Assembly: GCA_020025715.1 (NCBI GenBank)
Contig: JAHHRQ010000085.1
Location: forward strand, 1 to 6,913
Length of the DNA stretch: 6,913 bases
Direction: 5' to 3'
Source: Oscillospiraceae bacterium
GTDB lineage: Bacteria; Bacillota; Clostridia; Oscillospirales; Oscillospiraceae
The notes under the pieces were generated by a model. The model searched no databases. It had not been told where the DNA came from and saw only the letters and a list, made by a program, of their open reading frames with translations. This document shows positions 1-4,771 of the stretch, one piece after another. Within the stretch, counting starts at the first letter, position 1; each line of letters begins with the position of its first letter. The position numbers and the translations under genes were made by a program.

Positions 1-98
1 TTAACGGCATAGTCATCATCACAGCGCTGAACAGGCAGACAGCCCATGCCCATTTTTGTCACCATAAGACCTGTTTTGCCAAGTCTCATTTTTTTCAT
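1..98 (-). CDS. Aldo/keto reductase, N-terminal fragment (runs off left edge)
   Basis: The first 32 residues begin MKKMRLGKTGLMVTKMGMGC and continue LPVQRCDDDYAV. The LGKTGL-V-x-x-x-G-G-C-x-P-x-Q-R pattern is the first beta strand and NADPH-barrel entrance of the aldo/keto reductase superfamily, and the G-x-P-x-Q-R variant is common in the clostridial members that carry a C-terminal 4Fe-4S domain. Such enzymes are cytoplasmic NAD(P)H-dependent carbonyl reductases. The catalytic Asp-Tyr-Lys-His residues and any ferredoxin domain lie outside the window, so substrate and subfamily cannot be given. The start is supported by GGGAGG (106-111) seven bases upstream of the ATG at 98. A strong promoter at 218-246 faces it, leaving a leader of about 110 bases. 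The gene is divergent from the tRNA on its right. Confidence 0.85.
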   Translation of the reverse strand, partial: MKKMRLGKTGLMVTKMGMGCLPVQRCDDDYAV

Positions 99-217
99 AT
101 CAATTCCTCCCGTTTAGACGGTATAGAGACCGCGCACGCAGTTTAAATATATTAAAAAGAGCTATTTACTTTACCTGCGTTCTCTGCTATAATATCTAAG
201 GTTTAGTTGATGTAGCC

Positions 218-246
218 ATTATAACAAATTTAAGCTGTAATGTAAA
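218..246 (-). promoter_or_regulatory. Sigma-A-type promoter for the aldo/keto reductase
   Basis: On the minus strand TTTACA (241-246) and TATAAT (218-223) are separated by exactly 17 bases. This is 5 of 6 and 6 of 6 matches to the housekeeping consensus. Transcription should begin near 211, giving a leader of about 113 bases before the ATG at 98. No convincing plus-strand promoter for the tRNA was found; the closest, TTTAAG-17-TAATTT at 229-257, is weak and overlaps this promoter. Confidence 0.8.
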
Positions 247-273
247 CATTGTAATTTCTAAGCCTGATTATAT

Positions 274-350
274 GTGCCCGTAGCTCAGCTGGATAGAGCG
301 TTGGACTCCGACTCCAAAGGTCGCAAGTTCGAATCTTGTCGGGCATACCA
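274..350 (+). tRNA. tRNA-Arg, anticodon CCG
   Basis: A full cloverleaf of 77 bases can be drawn by hand. The acceptor stem is 274-280 with 340-346, the D stem GCTC/GAGC is 283-286 with 296-299, and the anticodon stem TTGGA/TCCAA is 301-305 with 313-317. The loop is CTCCGAC with anticodon CCG at 308-310, followed by a five-base variable loop and the T arm 323-339 with loop TTCGAAT. The discriminator is A347 and CCA is encoded at 348-350. It reads the rare arginine codon CGG. Two details differ from the E. coli CCG isoacceptor: the base after the anticodon is A (311) instead of G, and the terminal acceptor pair is G-U (274/346). A terminator follows immediately. Confidence 0.96.
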
Positions 351-380
351 AAACAGTCTTCGTTCAGAAGGCTGTTTTTT
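351..380 (+). terminator. Rho-independent terminator of the tRNA gene
   Basis: AAACAGTCTTC (351-361) pairs with GAAGGCTGTTT (367-377), with one G-U pair, around a five-base loop. A run of T continues to 380. It starts directly after the CCA end, so the tRNA is probably transcribed as a single gene. Confidence 0.85.
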
Positions 381-407
381 ATATGTATAGTTATATATAA
401 GTAGAAA

Positions 408-437
408 GCACCCCGTTCCGCAAAAGGAACGGGGTGC
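408..437 (-). terminator. Terminator hairpin of the enoate-reductase-like gene
   Basis: GCACCCCGTTCC (408-419) is perfectly complementary to GGAACGGGGTGC (426-437) around a six-base loop. It lies 45 bases after the stop codon of the minus-strand flavoenzyme. On that strand it is followed by TTTCTACTTAT, a modest U tract, so termination is likely but the tail is weak. It may also stop plus-strand read-through from the tRNA side, since the two transcription units converge here. Confidence 0.75.
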
Positions 438-481
438 CGATTATTTATTCAGGTCTTGCAAAATGAACTGTCCCAAAGGGA

Positions 482-2566
482 TTATATCTTCATTGCAACA
501 TCCCATGCGCGCCAGATAACGGTACGCAGGTTACCGATAGCAACGCAGTCACCGACTCTGTGAACGCCCTTTGCATCCTTGCCGCCCAGAGGAGTAGGAA
601 CAAAGCCGACGCCGTTGACAATATCGTCGCACTCGACGGTGAAGGTGTCACCGGTCTTGTTGCTTCTGACGGTAACAGACTTGCCGTCGTCAGCAATAGC
701 GGAAACGGTGTGCTCAAGGTATACAGGTACCTTGTGGTATTCCATAGCATCTCTCAGGAAGGAGGTGTTTGCAAGGCAGGTAGCCTGAGCTGCGATAAGG
801 TCGGGAGCATACTCGACGATAATGGGGTGCTTGCCCTGGAGAATCAGGTCATAAGCAGCCTCGCAGGAGGACTGGCCGCCGCCGATGAAGAGAACCTTGT
901 CACCGACAGGCTTCTTCTCCTTAAGCAGCTGAGTGAAGGTGATGGTCTTGTCGAAGTTCTTGATGCCGGGCATGGTTCTGGGGACAGAACCGGTGGCAAC
1001 AATAATCTCGTCAAAGCTTCTGAGAGTACCGAAATCGGTAACTTCGGTGTTGAGGTGAACCTCGATACCAAGCTTCTCGACTTCGTTCTTGTACCAGCGG
1101 ATAAGATCCTTATCGTTCTCCTTGAAGCTCATTGCAGAAGCGGTCAGGAACAGGCCGCCCAGTTCGCCGGTCTTTTCAAAGATAACGGGATGATGACCAC
1201 GCTGAGTAAGTACGATAGCAGACTCCATACCGCCGACACCGCCGCCGATGATAGCGACCTTCTTAGGCTTCTTGGTGGGAACTATCTTGTACTTATTGTG
1301 CTGCATGGTGGTGGGGTTCAAAGCGCAGCGGGCAAGATGCAGGGAGTCATCCATGCTCTGCAGGTTAGGTGTGCCTTTGAACTTGGACATATTGAAGCAG
1401 CCGTTATGGCAGCGGATACAGGGCTTAATCTCGTCCTGACGGCCTTCCATAATCTTATGTATCCACTCGTGGTCAACAAGGTTCTGACGTGCGATAGCAA
1501 CACCGTCAATCTTGCCCTCGGCAACAGCCTGAGCGCCTGCTGCGGGATCCATACGGCCTGCACATACAACAGGCTTATCGGTAAACTTCTTAATGTGCTC
1601 AACATACTTAAGGTTGCAGTTATCGGGCATGTACTGTGGGGGATGTGCCCAGTACCATGCATCGTAGGTACCGTTATCGCAGTTGAACATATCGTAACCG
1701 GCATCGGAGAGGTACTTGATAGCTCTCTCGGACTCTTCCATGTCACGACCGAACTCCTCGAAGTCCTCCTCGTAAGGCAGAGCACCCTTGCCCCAGCCCT
1801 TAGTCTTGGAAACTACGGAGTAACGGAGAGATACGGGGAAGTCCTTACCGGCCATGCGCTTGATGCACTGGACGATTTCAACAGGGAAGCGGAATCTGTT
1901 CTCGAAAGAGCCGCCGTACTGGTCGGTACGGAAGTTCCAGTTCTTCATGGTGAACTGGTCGAGCAGATAACCTTCATGGACAGCGTGAATTTCAACGCCG
2001 TCAACGCCGGCCTCTCTCAGTCTCTTAGCGGTGAGACCGAATGCCTCAACCATTTCCTTAATCTGGCTGATAGTCAGCTCGTGTGAAATGATATTTTCAT
2101 CCCAGCGGTTAGGAGTGGGGGAGCATGATGCACATGCCAGCTGTACGTCGACAACAGGGCTTAAGAGTTTGTTAAGGAAGTTGCTCTCATGAACCTTGCT
2201 CATCCAGCCGTTTATTGCCATGGAACGACCCATACCGGCAGCCAGCTGAATAAAGAGCTTTGCACCGGTCTTATGGAATTCGACCATGTACTCTTTCAGA
2301 TCCTTAAAGAGTTTGTCGTTCTGGTAAAGCCAATGTCTGCCGGGAATACCCATCTGGTCGCGGACACACTGCATGCCGGGAAGGATGAGGCCGACGCCGT
2401 CCTGTGCTCTGTTAAGCAGGAAATAAGCAGCCTCTTTATCAAGATGGTTAGGCTCCATCCATCCAAACAGGGAAGTACCTCCCATTGAGCACTGTACGAT
2501 GCGGTTTTTAATTTCGACATCGCCGATCTTCCACGGAGTGAATAAAGCGGAATACTTTTCGTCCAT
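482..2566 (-). CDS. Old Yellow Enzyme / enoate-reductase-family NADH:flavin oxidoreductase
   Basis: This 694-residue cytoplasmic enzyme has the architecture of clostridial enoate reductase, 2,4-dienoyl-CoA reductase and the Bai bile-acid reductases, which reduce activated C=C bonds with NAD(P)H. Residues about 1-375 form the FMN-binding TIM barrel. HAVHEGYLLDQF (194-205) supplies the substrate-binding H194/H197 and the candidate proton donor Y200, and RTDQYGGSFENR (213-224) is the family signature. Cysteines 383, 386, 390 and 414 are the candidate 4Fe-4S ligands. GGGVGG (441-446) begins the FAD domain, GGGQSS (562-567) the NAD(P)H domain, and VGDC (671-674) is the distal FAD motif. The ATG at 2566 is chosen over the one at 2575 because AGAAAGG (2576-2582) lies nine bases before the former and directly abuts the latter. 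The natural substrate cannot be read from the sequence; enoates, aromatic acrylates and steroid acids are all possible. Confidence 0.93.
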   Translation of the reverse strand: MDEKYSALFTPWKIGDVEIKNRIVQCSMGGTSLFGWMEPNHLDKEAAYFLLNRAQDGVGLILPGMQCVRDQMGIPGRHWLYQNDKLFKDLKEYMVEFHKTGAKLFIQLAAGMGRSMAINGWMSKVHESNFLNKLLSPVVDVQLACASCSPTPNRWDENIISHELTISQIKEMVEAFGLTAKRLREAGVDGVEIHAVHEGYLLDQFTMKNWNFRTDQYGGSFENRFRFPVEIVQCIKRMAGKDFPVSLRYSVVSKTKGWGKGALPYEEDFEEFGRDMEESERAIKYLSDAGYDMFNCDNGTYDAWYWAHPPQYMPDNCNLKYVEHIKKFTDKPVVCAGRMDPAAGAQAVAEGKIDGVAIARQNLVDHEWIHKIMEGRQDEIKPCIRCHNGCFNMSKFKGTPNLQSMDDSLHLARCALNPTTMQHNKYKIVPTKKPKKVAIIGGGVGGMESAIVLTQRGHHPVIFEKTGELGGLFLTASAMSFKENDKDLIRWYKNEVEKLGIEVHLNTEVTDFGTLRSFDEIIVATGSVPRTMPGIKNFDKTITFTQLLKEKKPVGDKVLFIGGGQSSCEAAYDLILQGKHPIIVEYAPDLIAAQATCLANTSFLRDAMEYHKVPVYLEHTVSAIADDGKSVTVRSNKTGDTFTVECDDIVNGVGFVPTPLGGKDAKGVHRVGDCVAIGNLRTVIWRAWDVAMKI

Positions 2567-2575
2567 GTAATACAT

Positions 2576-2582
2576 CCTTTCT
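2576..2582 (-). promoter_or_regulatory. Ribosome binding site that decides the flavoenzyme start
   Basis: Minus-strand AGAAAGG abuts the ATG at 2575 with no spacer but stands nine bases from the ATG at 2566. The downstream start is therefore preferred, and the protein would begin MDEKYSALF. This shortens the longest reading frame by three residues. Confidence 0.75.
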
Positions 2583-2615
2583 TTTTTTTCAAAAATTAAC
2601 GCCGATGTAACTGGA

Positions 2616-2645
2616 GTAAAACCGACGCATCGGTCGTTGCTTTAC
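2616..2645 (-). promoter_or_regulatory. Structured element in the flavoenzyme mRNA leader
   Basis: In the minus-strand transcript GUAAA, a six-base bulge, ACCGA, a four-base loop, UCGGU and UUUAC fold into one bulged hairpin (arms 2641-2645/2616-2620 and 2630-2634/2621-2625). Downstream, CAUCGG (2602-2607) could instead pair with CCGAUG (2628-2633) inside the hairpin, so two exclusive folds are possible close to the ribosome binding site. It matches no riboswitch class I recognise and may be coincidental. Confidence 0.3.
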
Positions 2646-2692
2646 ATATTCAGACTCTGAACTAATGCTGAAACAGACAAAATATGATAAAG

Positions 2693-2715
2693 TTACAACA
2701 TTGCTCAGGTTGCAA
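2693..2715. promoter_or_regulatory. Candidate operator at the flavoenzyme transcription start
   Basis: TTACAAC (2693-2699) and GTTGCAA (2709-2715) form an imperfect dyad with nine central bases, and one position departs from symmetry. It begins three bases downstream of the -10 box of the minus-strand promoter and so covers the predicted start site near 2711, a usual place for a repressor to block initiation. In RNA the arms could also form a 5' hairpin with one G-U pair. The binding protein is unknown. Confidence 0.35.
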
Positions 2716-2717
2716 TT

Positions 2718-2746
2718 AGTATAGCACATTATTTTTAAAGACGCAA
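2718..2746 (-). promoter_or_regulatory. Promoter of the flavoenzyme gene, extended -10
   Basis: On the minus strand TTGCGT (2741-2746) and TATACT (2718-2723) are separated by 17 bases, and the -10 is preceded by TGC, giving the extended -10 form TGnTATACT. The extended -10 can compensate for the poor -35. The predicted start is near 2711, giving an unusually long leader of about 145 bases before the ATG at 2566. Confidence 0.7.
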
Positions 2747-2808
2747 TTATTATATTTCAACTATCAGTCAGATTTGATATACAAATTATACTGTCGTGTC
2801 AGGACAAA

Positions 2809-2843
2809 TAGGCAAAATGTCAGCAAAACTGACATTTTGCCTA
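2809..2843. repeat. Perfect 15-bp inverted repeat in the divergent control region
   Basis: TAGGCAAAATGTCAG (2809-2823) is an exact reverse complement of CTGACATTTTGCCTA (2829-2843), separated by CAAAA. Neither strand has a T run after it, so it is a poor terminator. It lies 63 bases upstream of the -35 of the flavoenzyme promoter and 210 bases upstream of the -35 of the binding-protein promoter. It may be an operator for a dimeric regulator or the stem of a small RNA. The hexamer TGTCAG at its inner edge recurs at 2797 and, inverted, at 2932. Confidence 0.6.
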
Positions 2844-3052
2844 AATTGTTCAAAAATTTTTATATGGCATCATCGGAAAAATAATTTTAATTGAGAGTAA
2901 AAAATCATAAATACGTAACGAATTTTGGGGACTGACAGTTAAGCATCATCATAAACGCCATGCCTGACTTCAGGACTATTATATACTTGTACAAATACTT
3001 ATAAGGTCAGAAGCCTGTAATAAACTGTCGCAGAAAAAATTTCCCGCGGCTG

Positions 3053-3081
3053 TTGCAAATTCAAAACCGCATAGCTATAAT
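3053..3081 (+). promoter_or_regulatory. Promoter of the ABC binding-protein gene
   Basis: TTGCAA (3053-3058) and TATAAT (3076-3081) are separated by 17 bases, a good housekeeping-type promoter. Transcription should begin near 3088, leaving a leader of about 60 bases before the ATG at 3149. No Fur-like 19-bp dyad was recognised over it. Confidence 0.75.
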
Positions 3082-3148
3082 ATAAGCAAGTTGCATGTAA
3101 ATGCAAATCGGAATTAAATACAATTTGAAAGGTGAAAGGAAAAGAACT

Positions 3149-4282
3149 ATGAAAAAATTTTTATGTCTTTTACTGTGCATGGTAATGGCTCTCGGCGTAT
3201 TTTCCGCCTGTGGAAATACTGAGCCAGCTCCCGAAGCTGAAAAGCCCGCCGAAGCTCCTGCCGAAGATGCAGCAGCGCCTGAGGAAGCCGGTACCAGAGA
3301 GTACACAGACGACACGGGAAGAACCTTAACAATCCCCGCTGAGATTAAGAAGGTTGCCGTTTCCGGCCCGCTTACCCAGATTTACGCCTACCCTGTATGC
3401 TATGACATCCTTGCAGGATTTTCAAAATCTTTTTCCGGAGATGCGGCAAAATTTATCCCCGAAAAATATTTAAGCTATCCTGAGCTTGGACAGCTTTACG
3501 GCGGCAAGGGCACTATGGACCTTGAAGCTCTGCTTGCTGCTGACCCTGATGTAGTTATCGATATGGGCGAGGCAAAGAAGAATATAGTTGAGGATTTAGA
3601 CGGTCTTACCGAACAGACCGGAATTCCTTTTATCCATATTGATGCTACCGTGCAAACTACTCCCGAGGCTTTCCGCAAGCTGGGCGAGCTTGTAGGCAAA
3701 GAGAACAGAGCCGAAGTTCTTGCAAAATGGTGCGAGGAATGTTATGCCGATATAGAAGCTATGATGGAAAGGGTTGACGCAAACGGCAAGCGCAAGTCTC
3801 TGGTTTACTGCCTTGGTGATAAGGGCCTGAACGTTCTGGCTGAGGGTTCCTTCCACGCAGAAACTCTCAATATGATGGCAAAGAACGTAGCTGAGATTGC
3901 AGATGTAGTTTCCTCCGGAATGGGCAATGAGGTCGATATGGAGCAGCTCATTCTGTGGAACCCGGAAGTAATTATATTTGCACCTGACAGCATTTATGAC
4001 AGCCTTAAGGATTCCTCCTATGCAGATGCGGCTGCATGGGGCGAGCTTGACGCAGTAAAGAACGGCGAGTTTTATAAAACTCCCTTTGGACCTTATGGCT
4101 GGCTTGCATCTCCTCCCTCTGTACAGCGTTACCTCGGTATGCTGTGGCTGGGACAGCTGCTTTATCCTGAATATGTAGATTACGACCTTAAAGAAGAGGT
4201 CACCGAATACTACAGACTGTTTTACGGTTATGATATGACCGATGAGGTCTATGAAGAACTCACCGCATGTGCATTTAAATAA
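3149..4282 (+). CDS. Iron-siderophore/cobalamin-type ABC transporter substrate-binding lipoprotein
   Basis: This 377-residue protein is exported and lipid-anchored. MKK, a hydrophobic stretch and the lipobox F-S-A-C put the modified cysteine at 21. An Ala/Pro/Glu-rich tether fills 22-47, then a class III periplasmic-binding fold (FepB/BtuF family, COG0614) begins at REYTDDTGRTLTIP (50-63). Family features include LEALLAADPDVVIDMG (125-140) on the first lobe, WNPEVIIFAPD (270-280) on the second, and a C-terminal SVQRYLGMLWLGQLLYP (324-340) with YGYDMTDEVYEEL (359-371). Such proteins deliver ferric siderophores, haem or corrinoids to a permease. The start is set by AAAGGA (3135-3140), eight bases upstream; an in-frame ATG at 3101 would place a charged stretch before the signal peptide. 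No permease or ATPase adjoins it, and a terminator closes the unit, so it must share a transporter encoded elsewhere. The ligand is unknown. Confidence 0.9.
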   Translation: MKKFLCLLLCMVMALGVFSACGNTEPAPEAEKPAEAPAEDAAAPEEAGTREYTDDTGRTLTIPAEIKKVAVSGPLTQIYAYPVCYDILAGFSKSFSGDAAKFIPEKYLSYPELGQLYGGKGTMDLEALLAADPDVVIDMGEAKKNIVEDLDGLTEQTGIPFIHIDATVQTTPEAFRKLGELVGKENRAEVLAKWCEECYADIEAMMERVDANGKRKSLVYCLGDKGLNVLAEGSFHAETLNMMAKNVAEIADVVSSGMGNEVDMEQLILWNPEVIIFAPDSIYDSLKDSSYADAAAWGELDAVKNGEFYKTPFGPYGWLASPPSVQRYLGMLWLGQLLYPEYVDYDLKEEVTEYYRLFYGYDMTDEVYEELTACAFK

Positions 4283-4292
4283 GTAATGTAAC

Positions 4293-4331
4293 ACGGCCGC
4301 TCACTGTTTAGTGGGCGGCCGTATTTTATTT
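4293..4331 (+). terminator. Rho-independent terminator after the binding-protein gene
   Basis: ACGGCCGCTCACT (4293-4305) pairs with AGTGGGCGGCCGT (4310-4322), 13 pairs including one T-G, around a GTTT loop. ATTTTATTT follows. It begins ten bases after the stop codon and should separate this gene from the hydrogenase operon. Confidence 0.92.
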
Positions 4332-4364
4332 AGAAAAAAATAAATGTTACTTTTTTGACATCAC

Positions 4365-4392
4365 TTGAAAAATGAAATGAATGGTGTACAAT
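4365..4392 (+). promoter_or_regulatory. Candidate promoter upstream of the hydrogenase operon
   Basis: TTGAAA (4365-4370) and TACAAT (4387-4392) are separated by 16 bases, each box matching consensus at 5 of 6. A perfect TTGACA at 4355-4360 has no -10 at a usable distance. Initiation near 4399 would give a leader of about 370 bases before the hydrogenase ATG. No better promoter with both boxes was found between here and 4771; a TATAAT at 4599-4604 lacks a -35 and is not an extended -10. Confidence 0.45.
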
Positions 4393-4667
4393 AAGAAAAG
4401 AATAAAAGTGAAATAGTAAATAGTGCACCGCAACTACAAAATATTTTTAAAATTTCTTATATCTGTTTACATTATTGAAAAAATTGTGCCTTATAATTCC
4501 GATTATTAAGTACAATTAGAATGCGTTTAAAAATCTGAGTAGCCATACATTAAATTATGTACAGGGCCTTAACGGCGAGCAAATGCTTGATATTTGGCTA
4601 TAATGATGAAAAAACAGACCAAATAGAAAATACTATTGATAAAAGTGACAAAAGATGATATGCTTTT

Positions 4668-4706
4668 AGCAAAGCTCAGGCAGGAAGTTTTTACTTCCGG
4701 TTTGCT
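4668..4706 (+). promoter_or_regulatory. Hairpin in the hydrogenase leader
   Basis: GGAAGT (4683-4688) and ACTTCC (4693-4698) form a perfect stem with a TTTT loop. An outer stem AGCAAA/TTTGCT (4668-4673 and 4701-4706) could enclose it across an asymmetric internal loop. It ends 50 bases before the hydrogenase ribosome binding site. It lies inside the possible decayed frame, so it may be incidental. Confidence 0.3.
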
Positions 4707-4755
4707 GCAACGGTCTGGTGAAATGCAATTTCAATATGGAAAGATAAATGAAATT

Positions 4756-4763
4756 AAAAGGAG
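4756..4763 (+). promoter_or_regulatory. Ribosome binding site that decides the hydrogenase start
   Basis: AAAAGGAG lies eight bases before the ATG at 4772. The longer frame from ATG 4748 would place this site inside the coding region and has no site of its own, so 4772 is taken as the start. Confidence 0.85.
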
Positions 4764-4771
4764 TCAATTTT

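Noticed and set aside
274..350. tRNA-Arg as an integration site for a mobile element
   Set aside because: No integrase and no repeated copy of the tRNA 3' end was seen in the window.
560..2086. Long plus-strand open frame of about 508 codons opposite the flavoenzyme
   Set aside because: It is antisense to a gene with clear domains, has no recognisable motifs and follows from the codon bias of the real gene.
2809..2843. Perfect dyad as a rho-independent terminator
   Set aside because: Neither strand has a T run after the stem, and no gene ends near it.
3101..3148. Upstream ATG extending the binding lipoprotein by 16 residues
   Set aside because: It would bury a standard lipoprotein signal peptide behind a charged stretch, and the ribosome binding site fits 3149.
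4748..4771. Upstream ATG adding MKLKGVNF to the hydrogenase
   Set aside because: It lacks a ribosome binding site and would put AAAAGGAG inside the coding region; 4772 has ideal spacing.
4332..4771. Rex operator or a known riboswitch controlling the hydrogenase operon
   Set aside because: No TTGTTAA-n4-TTAACAA-like dyad was found, and the TAGCCA/TGGCTA-bounded fold near 4540-4600 matches no riboswitch class I know.
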